DNA from: Bactericera cockerelli
Taxonomy: Eukaryota; Arthropoda; Insecta; Hemiptera; Triozidae
Assembly: GCA_024516035.1 (NCBI GenBank)
Contig: CM044957.1
Location: 19,055,224-19,119,223 of the forward strand
Direction of reading: 5' to 3'
DNA: 64,000 nt
A model generated the notes under the pieces. It did no database searches. It was not told the DNA's origin and saw only the letters and a list, made by a program, of their open reading frames with translations. Within the stretch, counting starts at the first letter, position 1; each line of letters begins with the position of its first letter. Position numbers and translations under genes: made by a program. This document shows positions 13,101 to 22,710 of this stretch, piece after piece.

Positions 13101-16100
13101 GATAACCGACCTCAGTAGCTTGATCGATAAGGCAACGGACGTGTAACCTGGAGGTCGGTGGTTCAAGTCCCGGTTTCAGCGTAAATTTAGTAAAGCGAGT
13201 TTGAGTAGTTGTGATATCACGAAAGTGATTAACACAAATATGAAGATAAGCAACGAAGAAGGAAAGGTGTACAAACTCTGACAGTGAGCAGTTTCTATGA
13301 TGTTTCAACAATAGTATTAACTGGCCTGTGTACCTCTATTGAATGTATGGTAATGTGTATGGAAATGTGTGTATTGAATGTTTGTAGAATAGATTCATGT
13401 CATAGAATACCAGATTTAAGTCCAACATTTTTTATGCCCCTCATTAAATCCAACAAAATTTTATGGTAAAACTTAATTCTTCAATCACAACTTCACAACA
13501 CATCAAAATTAAAATTATGTAGTATTATAAAAAAATAACCCAATTCTCATGTTGAGTTGCCAAAATTCTATGTACCTACTGCTGTATCAAAATTCAACGT
13601 ACCTACTGCTGCTGATTCTCAAAATTCTTCTTGCTTATTCTCAAAATTCTACTTGCTTATTCTCCAAATTCTACTTAATACTGATTTTCGAAATTCTACT
13701 TGCTTATTCTCAAAATTCTACTTGCTGCTGATCCTCAAAATTCTACTTCCTACTGTTTCTCAAAATACTACTTGCTTATTCTCAAAATTCTGCTTGCTGC
13801 TGATTCTCAAAATTCTACTTGCTTATTCTCAAAATTATACTTGCTCATTCTCAAAATTATACTTGCTTATTCTCAAAATTCTGCTTGCTGCTGATTCTCG
13901 AAATTCTACTTGCTTATTCTCAAAATTTTACTTGCTTATGCTCAAAAAATTCTCGCTACTGATTCTCAAAATTCTACTTGCTGGTGATAGTTAAAATTCT
14001 ACTTGCTGCTGATGATGCTTAACAAAATTCCATGTACAGGAGACAACAGCAAAGTTCCACGTACAGAAGACGACAGCGAAATTCCATGTACAGAAGATGG
14101 CAGCAAAATTCCATGTACAGAAGATGGCAGCAAAATTCTATGTACTGAAGATGGCAGCAAAATTCCATGTAAAGAAGACGACAGCAAAATTCTATGTACT
14201 GAAGATGACAGCAAAATTCCATGTACAGAAGACGACAACAAAATTCCATGTACAGAAGATGACAGCAAAATTCCATGTACAGAAGACGACAGCAAAATTC
14301 CATGTACTGAAAACGACACAAAATTGCATTACAAAAGAAAAACATCAAAACGATCAAAATTCCTAGCAAACTAGAAAATCATAAAAGAAGATTTTATGCC
14401 TCTATCAAAACTATGTATGTTCCAACACCAGAACCAATATTCAGGCATGGTAGAAACTCCTGTTGAGACAGTGAAATGGATGGTGTACCTCGCCCAAAGA
14501 ATCCCCAGACATTGTTAAGAACTTGGCCGTCTTGAAAAACCTAGGCCCCAAAGCTGGAAAATTCTTTAATAATCTGAAGGGCATTTTATTAATAAATATA
14601 ATATCTGAGGTACAAAAAGTTTTGCGTTTTTAATCACTCATTCAGGAAGATTATGTTATCTGGTTGCAGGGTTTGAGATGAAACTACATTAAATTAACAC
14701 TGCACCCTTGTAAGATCTATTCTTATTGTGACTAAATTTTTGACAGGAAGATTCAACTTGAAGTTTTTTTTTTCTGATGTCTCAGCTCCGCTAAGGCTGG
14801 GTGTTTTTTTAGTAAGTAAATAGAATAGCATACCAGTGAATGGTAAAAAAAAACTCAAGTTCTCGTAGGTCTGTTGGAATTTGAAGTTAGGAGTTTCGAG
14901 CCAGGCACGCGCCGGTATGGCTGCAAGTCCTGCGCTCGAATTTCTAAATTTTCCACGTTAAATTTTCAAGTATATAAATTTAAAAGGAAGTTGAGACCAT
15001 GCAACTATCCAAGATATGAAATATACTGAAAATGAATCCTGCGAGAAGATTGTAAGAGAGAAAAAAAAAGGCAATATAGTTTGCGAAATAATTATATGAA
15101 TTTTTCTACAATAAGCTTTGTAGGCAAATGGACCGATTGTAAAGTGAACACCGGTATTGTAATGCACTTTTAAATAAATATGTAATGTCGGCCCTTGACT
15201 ATAAGAGGGACCTGGATATAATAGAAAAGTGTCCAGGTCAACTTTACCCTTCTGTATACACTATACAGGGTGTTTTAGAAAAGTGTGCCTCTATTTTAAC
15301 CACGTGTTATATGCACCATTTTAGGGGGGTCAAGTCTATAACAAAAAAGGCGAAAGTGCTTCATAAGGGACATCATGGGCCTCCTGGGTATTGTAAAATA
15401 TGGAATTGGCAAGAGGTGACATCGCGTCGTTTGTATGTCTGTGAATTCCAAGTAAATAATAATAATTAATGTCATTTAAATAGAAGAGTTTTTATGTGTG
15501 TTAGCTTACTATGAAGTGAAACTAATCATACACTACAATTGATTATGGCACGCAAGAAAGTGGTTAGTTCATTACTGTTCTCAAAAATATTTAATTCTAT
15601 TTGAATTTCTGAAGTTGACCTCAGTCTAAACTTAAGAAGGGCGAACATGAGAAAATGTTTGAGGTCACCATCAATCAGTTTTCCCCTAGATTTAATGAAG
15701 ATTTGGTCAGAATATTTTTTCTGTAGGATCAATAGTTTCTGAGTAATCGTGCTGATTCCTTTAATATGAGACACTCTGTATAAATAATAACCCTTTTATA
15801 ATTTTTTCCTCCTTTCCCAGGTTCGAATCAAAGAAGACAAAAGCAAGAAGATTGTTGTGTGTGAGGACATGTCGAAACCCACCCGTGGGCGCAGTAGATC
15901 AGAAGGCAGAGGGAAAGAAGTGGACTTGCCTCGGCCCAAACTACATGCACCCAACTCAGGTTTGTGTTTAAATATTTGCGGCCAATGTAAAACGTCTGAA
16001 TTTTTATAAAACATTTATAAATAATTACAGAATGTGCAAATGTACATAATTCTGCTAATTAGTTTTAATCTCACTCTGTTGATGAAAATGTCAGTTTTAC

Positions 16101-19100
16101 CGGATTGAGAACTCTAACATGTCAAAAAAAAACTGAATTTGATCCTTATTTCAGTTGGGCGCATCGACTGTCACCACTCCAGTCACAATTTAAAAGAAAA
16201 GGAGAGCAAGCGAGGAGCAGCCAGTGGTGTGACAGACATGAGTGTGTACAATACAATGGCCCGCAAGTCACACCACAAGGAGGAAACAGACTTAGAACGA
16301 TCCCAATTAAAGGAGAGAAGACGGGAGTACAATGGAGACAGACCGGGTGAGAGACCTCATTCTATGGGAGAGAGACCAGGGGAACGGTCACACTCCGCTG
16401 TAGAAAGACCACACGCAACGGGGGAGAGAGCACACACGTCAGCGGAACGCGCTCACTCTACAGGTGACAGACCGCACGGTGAAAGACTTCATGGTGACAG
16501 ACATGGGGATAGAACGTGTGGCGGAGAGAGACCTCACTCGACCGGGGAACGAGGATGTCCACTGGATCGTCCGTACCCAGAAAGATCCGTCGGAGAAAAG
16601 ACACCCAAAGATCATTCTGGCGAGAGAATCAACCAGGAGAGAAACTACGGAGAGAGAAACCATTCGGTGGAGAGATGCCATCGTGACCGCTCGGGAGAGA
16701 GGGCGGAGAAAGCGCGGCGAGATAGTTCGGGAGAAAAACAACGTCGAGACAGCACCGGAGATAAGCAACGTCGAGACGGAAATGAAAGTGATCGGGAGAG
16801 GATGAGGAGGGAAAACTCAGGGGAACTAGCTGCAGCTGTTAGGAGAGAATCATCAGAAGATAGACTCCAGCATGTTGACAAAAGATCTCTCAGTTTGGTG
16901 AGTGAATGCGCAAACTCCTGTTATTAGCCCTCAGCTCGCTATCCGTTATTTAGATTTTAGAGTATCAGAAAAAGAAAACAAGTTTATCCTGAATGTGAGT
17001 GAGTGGCTTTCTTCATAATATTTTGAACCCATCTTTTGGTTAACTTACTAAAGATACTTTCAATTGATAAGGGGGTATAAACTATCGCAAAGGGAAGTCA
17101 GAATAAGGCCTGAGAGAAAATTTCATCTTTCTAAACTGAAATTATAAAAATGTTATCATATTTGTGTTAACCACTTTCGTGATATCACAACTCCTCAAAC
17201 TCGCTTTACTAAATCTACGCTGAAACCGGGACTTGAACCACCGGCCTCCAGGTTACAAGTCTACAGCCTTATCGATCAAGCTAACTGAGGTCGGTTAATA
17301 GTCTAAACTGAAATTATGAAAATAGATGCAGGAATCAGTCAGTCAATGGATCAGTGAATGAAGTGGTTTTCACTAACTTGTATTCCATTGTTTCACTGCA
17401 GGATCAGAATGCGGCCGTGAAGTGTCGGGACTTCCAGGAGCACTTGGAGAACCACCTGAAGGAGAAGATCAAGCAGAGGTCCCGTGCCAGCACCCCCCAT
17501 GGACAGCACAAAGACGGCAAGGGTACATGTTACATTATTGGTCATTCGAGAGGGTTTACCTTCTATTCGTAGGAAACTCACAGACCAATGTCCTATAATA
17601 AACTCACCCACGGTATAATAGACGATTTGCATTGCACCGTGTTTCAACCTTGCTAGACTTCACTTAACATCAGTGATCTTACGAGAAATGGTGTATTCAA
17701 CAGGCCATCCACTCTTGTCTTCTTTAGTCTTCAAAAGAAACTCGATGGTCCCTACGAAGCAATTTTCTTTTCTTTTCTGCAGGAGTTTTTATTTTAGTGG
17801 ATGTGACTTACACCCTCAAATTCAAATTGTTCTCTATAAGCGATACGTATCGCATATAGTGAACTTGTTCCTTATAGACGATATATCGCTTATAGTGAAA
17901 ATCGGCTATTCGGAGCAAATCTGTCCGGTCCCTTGAAGTTCGTTATAAACGATTTCTATTGTATCTGATACCAATGAGAGGAGCAGTTCGATACTCACGA
18001 AATCGGAGAAGTTTCAATGCTGTCCAATAACTTATAATTAAAAAAAAAATCTTTCAAAACGGCCATGCCTCAGTCATTGCTCTGCATCGTGGTTAGTTAT
18101 ACATACATACAATATAAATGTTATTCCCGTTTCAGACTTAGGGGATGACGTGGACTATCAACGCATAGGGGACTCGGGCCCCCTCGTGGTGCCTGGCGGG
18201 GCAGACTCAACACTCCTGATCCATGCCCTGGTCCATGCCGCCCCCCCCTCGCCTCCCCCCCGACCCCGGCCCCGGGTCAGACCCAACGTGTACCCGCACT
18301 CAGACACGGAGGAACTGTTCTACGCGGAGGGGCCTAGCCATGCTCTGGTGTAAGTTTCGCCCACGGGGGAGTTTTGTTGATATGGCTGATGTTATTGTTT
18401 GTATTTAGTTACTTAGCTAGAGACTTGAAATTCGGTGCAGAGGTCATAAATTTATAGAGGACGCAGCACGAAACTTTTGAAAAATCATTGCCGCCGATGG
18501 CGCCTTTCGACCGCCATTTGATGGCGGTTCGCTGTTCTGGCTAAGCGATAATTTTTTATAGGAACAAAGTTTTTGATAATTTTTTTTATATATATGTTGA
18601 ACTTTTTGGAATCCGGCCCAATTCACCGGAATTTTGAAGGTTCCACTAGGACTAACTTTTTTACTATTCATACTAGATGGGGGTTATGACATATCGAATC
18701 CAATGATTTGGAGATGCTGATTACGAATTTTACATTGATCTTTAGCTAAAAACTGTTACCGTTGAGTCACCAGTGGCGAATTTGAACGTATTTTCGAGTG
18801 ATAAGGAAAGTCGTGTGGTGTCACACCAGATTTTTTAAATAGGTATCGAACAAATGTGGACTGAATTTTTTCAATTATTTTTTATTCTAGTTTTGAGTTT
18901 GGATCCCATAATATTGATCCATACAGTCCATACTCCACAGTAGACCGACCTCACTAGTGATAAAAAAAAACATCTTAAAACATCACTATCCTTATTAACA
19001 AGTTTCCCGAATCGAATAATGAGGCCAAGTTTTCTATAAGCTCGTTTCTGACTGATAATTTTAAGAAATGCTTACCTTATACTAAAGTTGAATTTGGACC

Positions 19101-20029
19101 CTTTCAGGCGTCGGTCCTCGATGGACTTGGCAGGGGATGACAAGAAGACTTGGGTCCTGGTCATTGGTACAAGCGAGAAGAATAAACCTGGTGGGAGCCA
19201 CCATCACCGCTCCATCAAGAAACAAAGGTAAAATAAACAAGTCAAATGGAATGCTAGAAAAGTCGCTGCATGACGATTTTTCTTTTTGATATCTTATTAT
19301 TTAAATTCATTGCAATTTGATTTTTGATCATGCCTGGGATGAGGTATCCGAACTCCCGAATCTTCACGCTACTGGCGCTCGGTACATTGAGTGACGTACA
19401 TTGAAGTGTCTATTTGGCTCATACTACGTAATGTACGTCAGTTCATATCATGTACGTCAATAATTCATGTAGATACGCTACCTTAATTTTCGTTATTTCT
19501 ATTAACCAGGACAATTACTTACTTATTTTTAAGAACAATTATTTATTTTTTTAGTTGAAAATCTTACATTTATTTTACACAAATAACCCAAATATTCAAT
19601 AAAGTAAATGAAAAAACACTCGTAATAATTACAATAAATATTAATGAATAAAATGTGATACCTACAATACCCTACCCACACACAAAAAAACCCAATAAAT
19701 ACCGTAGTGGGTATTGTAGGTATGTCATTTTAATCTCAACAATTCTCTACGTCCAACTGTTTTCAATTCTGATCTGCAGGTCGTGGGAGACATTTCCCCC
19801 CAAGAAGAAATGTCCCGAACATGATGGTACGGTGGACCTACCACCCGGCAGTAAGTTCTGTCGAGACCCCGATTCTTTCCGGGGGGCTTTCGAGTCCCGC
19901 TCTGAGGGACTGAAGAAGGCTGACAGCTTTGAAGGTCACGAGGAGGCGGTGCGGAGCATTGTGGCGGCGGTCCAAGAGACTCGCACTCTGACACTGAAGA
20001 GGGGCAAGTCTCCGTTCCCGCCCAAGTAA
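1198..20029 (+). CDS. RNF207: RING finger protein 207 ortholog, 18 coding exons, 1182 aa
   Basis: Exons by splice consensus and phase: 1198-1412, 1638-1786, 4386-4492, 5013-5174, 6131-6303, 6605-6796, 7314-7450, 8044-8225, 9761-10012, 10922-11091, 11999-12090, 12606-12736, 15821-15959, 16155-16897, 17402-17522, 18136-18349, 19108-19227, 19780-20029 (TAA). All junctions keep frame. Residues 33-71 form a C3HC4 RING (C33, C36, C48, H50, C53, C56, C68, C71). Residues 104-142 form a B-box (C104, C107, C118, C121, C126, C129, H134, H142), followed by a CxxH/CxxC pair at 158-180. Residues about 210-560 are helical, coiled-coil-like. The order and sequence match vertebrate RNF207, a RING/B-box protein that regulates a cardiac potassium channel; ubiquitin-ligase activity is inferred from the RING. 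The protein is about twice the vertebrate length because of a C-terminal extension; residues 701-948 are rich in GER/H repeats. The ATG lies 12 bases into an exon with acceptor CTCTCTCCAG, so an upstream 5'UTR exon is likely but not located. The exact start is the least certain point. Confidence 0.9.
2659..3522. mobile_element. 864-bp foldback MITE, TA target duplication (Tc1/mariner type)
   Basis: The ends are CAGGGTGGGGCAAAAGTCTG and its reverse complement, with TA immediately outside on both sides (2657-2658 and 3523-3524). Almost the whole element is one imperfect inverted repeat of about 430 bp per arm. Inside each arm is a second copy of a related block (AAAGTCTGGAAACCCCTG at 2951 and its complement near 3215; the block containing ATGTATCGCAAGGTGGGG or its complement occurs three times), so the element is itself built of nested palindromes. 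There is no coding capacity. It sits in RNF207 intron 2. The TA duplication and the TIR resemble non-autonomous mariner-type elements. Confidence 0.85.
4142..4205. repeat. (CA)n microsatellite
   Basis: An almost pure CA tract with occasional TG or GC interruptions lies in RNF207 intron 2, about 180 bases upstream of exon 3. Confidence 0.9.
4709..4937. mobile_element. palindromic MITE, about 229 bp
   Basis: The left end (CAGTAAAGGTAACGAGACG, then AAGAGGTCATATGAACCTCC) and the right end (GGAGATTCATATGACGTC, then CATCTCATTACCTG) are inverted repeats of about 60 bp, allowing a small indel. The central part repeats the palindrome with GTAAACCGAGAG and its complement. TA occurs just outside both ends or within a few bases, suggesting a Tc1/mariner-like TA duplication. 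Non-coding; in RNF207 intron 3. Confidence 0.65.
5191..5481. mobile_element. piggyBac-like MITE, TTAA target, copy 1 (291 bp)
   Basis: TTAA flanks both sides (5187-5190 and 5482-5485). The ends are CACTTTGAGCCC and GGGGCTCAAAGTG, an inverted repeat. The copy at 10382-10672 has the same length (291 bp), the same ends and the same TTAA flanks. Internally it carries repeated ACCATATATGGT-type palindromes spaced along the left half. It has no transposase ORF. Precise TTAA targeting is the hallmark of the piggyBac superfamily; assignment beyond that is inference. It sits 16 bases downstream of RNF207 exon 4. Confidence 0.85.
5514..5677 (+). mobile_element. tRNA-derived SINE, family A, copy 1
   Basis: The 5' part is tRNA-like with an A box (TGGCGCAGTGG) and a perfect B box (GGTTCGAATCC) at 5562-5572. 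It is followed by a family body (CCGGAATGGCATGGATG, CCCTGAAGTAATGCG, GTTCCGGGGCACA) and an A-rich tail. AGTATGTC occurs at 5506-5513 and again at 5678-5685 as a target duplication. The second family member is at 58708-58894. In RNF207 intron 4. Confidence 0.85.
8303..9293 (-). pseudogene. retroelement C-terminal fragment, split by a later DNA element
   Basis: Reading the minus strand from about 9293 to 9255, skipping the inserted element at 8483-9246 and one copy of its duplicated target, and continuing from 8482 to 8303, one open frame is recovered. It begins FVAFSVETLGPW and contains IQKISQAIRRGNSS and ends ELEEMFYL. This pattern (FxxFxVETLG ... AIQRGNA) resembles the tail that follows reverse transcriptase in several animal retrotransposon polyproteins; I assign it from memory of that pattern only. 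There is no start and no catalytic motif in the fragment. It lies in RNF207 intron 8 in antisense orientation. Confidence 0.45.
8483..9246. mobile_element. non-autonomous DNA element with 8-bp TSD and minisatellite core, copy A
   Basis: GACTCAGC lies immediately outside both ends (8475-8482 and 9247-9254), an 8-bp target duplication. Terminal inverted repeats start GGCAATAGGTGAGTTCGGTG (left) and GGCTATGTATGAGTTCGG (right, complement). A roughly 15-bp subterminal motif (TATGAGTTCGGTGCG or close variants) occurs three times on the left and four times, inverted, on the right. The centre (about 8711-9085) is a minisatellite of 45-bp units, GAAGGCCATGCCTTGGG then TATAGTAGGGTTAGG, eight or nine copies. 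No ORF. The TSD length and subterminal repeats are typical of hAT-like elements, but the GGC ends are not, so the superfamily is left open. Copy B is at 38473-39218 and a relative at 34076-34842. Confidence 0.9.
10074..10335 (+). mobile_element. 5S rRNA-derived SINE (SINE3 type), copy 1
   Basis: The first half reads like a 5S rRNA gene: GCCAGCGTCGATGGC, CACCGAAGTTAAGCGAC and ACTTGGATGGGTGACC correspond to the 5S internal promoter segments. The second half is a family tail (CTCAGGCTGGGTGAGGTC, TTTCCTGCGAATGGAGGG, TTAAACCCC, A-rich end). GAAAATACAAT is found on both sides (10063-10073 and 10336-10346), an 11-bp target duplication. Other copies are at 30031-30206 and, tail only, about 27200-27262. 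In RNF207 intron 9, 61 bases after the exon. Confidence 0.88.
10382..10672. mobile_element. piggyBac-like MITE, TTAA target, copy 2 (291 bp)
   Basis: This copy has the same family and length as 5191-5481, with TTAA at 10378-10381 and 10673-10676 and the same terminal inverted repeats (one T for G change in the left end). The copies differ by scattered substitutions, so both are old enough to have diverged. In RNF207 intron 9, 46 bases after the 5S SINE. Confidence 0.85.
11413..11591 (-). mobile_element. mini-Helitron, 179 bp
   Basis: On the minus strand it starts TCTATATCTATAAAATG and ends with a short hairpin (GGGT, GTA-type loop, ACCC) followed by CGCTAG, inserted between A and T. These are the Helitron 5'-TC and 3'-CTRR hallmarks. 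The ends and interior (TTGACCGAGAAAC, GAAATTTTGCA, GGATCAGG, GGTTAAGCTACA) match the longer Helitron at 56983-58190, of which this is an internally shortened relative. Non-coding; RNF207 intron 10. Confidence 0.8.
12091..12605 (+). other. RNF207: GC-AG intron of RNF207
   Basis: Exon 11 ends TTCTATAAAG and is followed by GCAAGC. Only this GC donor gives the phase (1) needed to join exon 12 (acceptor TTATTCAG at 12605), reading ...FYK-DGEISKD. No GT nearby gives a correct join. AG|GCAAG is the usual consensus of GC-AG introns. A single-base sequencing error of GT to GC is the alternative. Confidence 0.7.
12288..12460 (+). repeat. dispersed repeat family F, copy 1
   Basis: AGTCTGGCTGGGGGAC followed by TAAACAGGGA and AGACCAG recurs at 28868-28912 on the same strand with the same spacing. 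No ORF and no clear termini. It lies within the GC-AG intron. Confidence 0.5.
13106..13239 (+). mobile_element. tRNA-derived SINE, family B, copy 1
   Basis: The tRNA-like head has A box-like TAGCTTGATCGATAAGGC and B box GGTTCAAGTCC; the tail is AAATTTAGTAAAGCGAG, then GTGATATCACGAAAGTG. ATGAAGATAA lies on both sides (13096-13105 and 13240-13249). Two further copies are on the opposite strand at 17152-17301 and 29299-29428. Just upstream (13066-13090) a short 5S-like string (GATCGCCGGAGTTAAG) may be the relic of another SINE. RNF207 intron 12. Confidence 0.85.
13555..14010. repeat. minisatellite, about 22- and 25-bp units (TTCTCAAAATTCTACTTGCT)
   Basis: About 20 units of CTTGCTTATTCTCAAAATTCTA (22 bp), interspersed with variants carrying an extra TGC (25 bp). 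The repeat keeps several frames open by chance. It passes directly into a second minisatellite at 14025 that shares the CAAAATTC core. RNF207 intron 12. Confidence 0.9.
14025..14325. repeat. minisatellite, 27-bp units (GACAGCAAAATTCCATGTAC)
   Basis: About 11 units of CAGAAGACGACAGCAAAATT plus CCATGTA. Because 27 is a multiple of 3, each frame shows a 9-residue periodic peptide (for example IPCTEDDSK), but the tract lies in an intron, lacks a supported start or splice sites, and is open in other frames too, so it is not called as coding. Confidence 0.88.
15266..15778. mobile_element. candidate TA-flanked MITE, 513 bp
   Basis: The left end TA-CAGGGTGTTTTAGAAAAG and the right end (complement) TA-CAGAGTGTCTCATATTAAAG form a short inverted repeat, with TA directly outside both. 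The interior has no transposase frame. The short CAGGGTGT ends occur in many mariner-like families. Evidence is limited to the terminal match. Confidence 0.45.
17152..17301 (-). mobile_element. tRNA-derived SINE, family B, copy 2
   Basis: This is the reverse complement of the 13106 family: B box complement GGACTTGAACC, family tail near 17165-17215. It is flanked by a long duplication of about 22 bp, starting TCTAAACTGAAATTAT at 17130 and 17302, with one mismatch. RNF207 intron 14, about 100 bases upstream of exon 15. Confidence 0.85.
18413..18840 (-). repeat. dispersed repeat family R, copy 2
   Basis: The reverse complement matches the block at 385-790: CACCACACGACTTTCCTTATC (18808-18828), GATCAATGTAAAATTCG (about 18730), CCAAATCATTGGATTCG (about 18695), and at the other end AATTTCAAGTCTCTAGCT (18415-18435). 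RNF207 intron 16. Confidence 0.6.
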
Positions 20030-20840
20030 ACAATAACTGGCGCAGTCGGAGACGAGTTTGAATTTGAATGGATTCAAACTTGTGCGATTCAAGCAAACGT
20101 GTATAAATGAATTTTGGGGAAAAGATAACATTTATGCTTTTTTTCCTACAGGTAATTTTTTTAATTGTGGTGTGCAATTTAATCTTGTTAATTTCATATT
20201 AAGTGTTTTGTTCATTGTTCTTTAAGCCTTCAAAAATATAATACCTACATGACCTTCTTTTTATCAAACAGGTGAAAAGTCAAACCTTTTTAATGGTTTT
20301 CAGGATTCTGTTAAATATGAACTGGATAAATATGAAAATTTGTAACGTGTTATTTTCTTTTATGAGAGTCTCTTAATCGTTATATATATCTATGTGGTTA
20401 ACTTATACATATATAATGTATGAATTCTAGTGATACCTACTTACTATCCTCATATCTTTAAATCTCTTCATGGATGGAATGAAAGATTAGACTTTAATTA
20501 TTTACTATATTCCTGTATTTCAGATATTCATTTTTAAGTTAAGGATTTTTTTAAATAATTATCAGGCTTATTTGCAAAATCCTAAACAACGGATTTTAGG
20601 CTTGTTTTAAAGTCCTAAATAACGGAAAAACAAGCGTAGGCATTTTGAAGATATCAAATATCATTATCATAAAAATAAAAAATTCTTATACCTACTTATA
20701 GCTTTACTCGGCTTTAGGATACACTTTATTAAAAGTATTATAAATTACCTATATTAGGTACCTATACGACATTTTGAAATTTCCATGTGCCACCATTTAT
20801 ATTAAAGAACTGTTGAAAATAAATATTTGAAAGGTAGTTC
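20030..20840 (+). other. RNF207: RNF207 3' UTR and possible polyadenylation signal
   Basis: AT-rich sequence without ORFs follows the TAA stop. AATAAA at 20818-20823 is a plausible polyadenylation signal; no GT-rich downstream element is obvious, so the end is uncertain. From 20840 to about 21480 I see no further gene; a short inverted block lies around 21100-21340 (TTTCGAAAC ... GAAACG repeats). Confidence 0.45.
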
Positions 20841-21584
20841 AGTTTGAAGAACAAGAAATGGGTAGAGGTTAGGATCAAAACCTTGAAGAAAGGTGTACGT
20901 TCCTATCTTATACGCCCCCCTCTCTCTTTCCCATCTACATATTTATTAGATTTCCTCCCAGGTTTAATTGTTCAAAATTTCAACTTTGTTTGATTTTTAT
21001 ATCATTTTTGCTGATAGGGGGAGTGGGGAGTTAAATACCCTTATACTTCCCTTATCTACGGCGGTGATCCTACCTACTGTAAAAATCATGAAACTTTCGA
21101 AGCCGGAATCCCACTGAGTGCAACGATTTGTTTCGAAACTTTTCTCAAGATTTTGTGTTGAATTTTGAATGGGAAATGTTGCAAAGTAATGTGGTTTTTT
21201 CTAATGAACATTTATTTAAAGAGAACACTATAACAATCGAAGTCCTTGCCCCAATGTGGGGTTTCATTTCATCATTTGATAATAAGAGGACCATGCGAAA
21301 TGTTTCGCAACGTTGCGAGACGAAACGTTGTTCCACTCAGTGGATGAGTGGAATCTTGGCCGTAGAGTAAAAGAAACTAGACCGAAGTGATCTGCTGCAA
21401 AGAACTCCCGAAATTTTTGCTCAACAGTCCAAAAAATAAATAAATAGGTGCCTAATTTAATCCCTATGTTTAATAATTATAAAGGGTATCCCTGATAACA
21501 TAGCGAACCTTTTAAACACAAGTAAACCAAAGTAAAAAAAAATACCTACATTATATCCCAAAAACAAAAAGTAATATAGTAAAA

Positions 21585-22010
21585 AACAAAGATGGAAACA
21601 TTTTGTTTGATAACGAAAAAGTGGCAAATAGATGGAAAGAATACCTCGAAGAACTCTACATATAACTTATAGCGAATTTACTAAAGCTATAAAAGATCTT
21701 GTGAAAAAAAGAAACTGGAGTGAATCAAATTATTGGATAATTTAAAAGCATGGATGAATGATTAAAAGAAATACTTCTTCAAATAATGAGTGACTGTTAT
21801 GAAAATGGTGTGATACTGAATGACTAATGTAAGAGAAAAACCATAATGATACCAAAGAAAGGAAATGCTCGACGAAGATCAATTTGGATTTAGAGCCTGA
21901 AAAGGCACAAGAGGAGCAATATTCGCAATTTAGCACTGACACTGAAAGTAGTATTAGAGACAATTACTAGAAAAGGAATTACGAGAAAAGGAAAATAAGG
22001 ATACGATATA
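21585..22010 (+). pseudogene. degenerate LINE reverse-transcriptase fragment
   Basis: Shifting among the + frames gives recognisable pieces of a non-LTR reverse transcriptase: NEKVANRWKEYLEELY (RWKEYFEEL motif before the RT core), then IPKKGN, then DQFGFRA and KGTRGAI, in the canonical order. Stops and frameshifts separate the pieces, and the YADD box is absent. It is a dead, 3'-truncated copy; the clade cannot be set by eye. Confidence 0.65.
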
Positions 22011-22217
22011 AGATACTTAGATACCATATTCAGACTTTCCTAAAATTTCATGTTTGTGATTTTACAGAGTGAACTCTTTGTTTTAGTCCAAAACTACACT
22101 TGAGAGCAACAAAAGCGAATCAAACTTTTTCCTCCACCAAATCTGCGATGTCTTCGAAATTACTATTTCTATCGAGTCGTATGATATCTCAGAAGCCGTC
22201 AAAATTAAATCTTACTA

Positions 22218-22680
22218 CAGGATGTCAAAAAAGAAGAAAAACATGATTTTTTTATTTTTAACCAAAGACGTTATATCCTGAGAAATCAACAAGATTCATT
22301 CATAACAATGGTGAATCAGTATTTTGTGTTGCCTCTACGAGCTTTGATCACAGCATTCATTCGATTTGGTATTGAGTGGATCAAAGTAACCACAATTTCT
22401 TGGGGCAACCTCTCCCATTCTTCGGTGAGGGCGATCTTGAGCTCTGCTACAGTCTGGGGAGCCGGTATTCTGCCTCGAACACTTCGTTTGAGTTGGTCCC
22501 ACATATTTTCAATCGGATTGAGGTCGGCACTACGAGAGGGTTAGTCCAAAGTGTCAATATTCTACTCACCCAAGAACTCCCGAACACAGTTTGCCACATG
22601 TGGGCGGGCATTGTCGTGCATGAGGAGGAACTGGTCGCCCATAATTTGAACCACATGGGTGTGCAGGACTTCAAGAAGCT
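22218..22680 (-). pseudogene. inverted 3' half of Tc1-like transposase (left arm)
   Basis: The minus strand encodes the C-terminal half of a Tc1-type DDE transposase (FLLMHDNA-like motif, NPIENMWDQLKR, ending GNTKY). It begins abruptly at about 22680 opposite the start of the right-arm match. It shares with the right arm an in-frame TAA just before PSL, where Tc1 proteins usually have a Trp. Confidence 0.8.
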
Positions 22681-22710
22681 GGAGTTTAACCAAAGAGAAC
22701 TTCAACTGGA

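Noticed and set aside
14003..14374. Open frames with 9-residue repeats (IPCTEDDSK-like) on both strands
   Set aside because: The 27-bp minisatellite keeps frames open on both strands; it lies in an RNF207 intron without splice signals.
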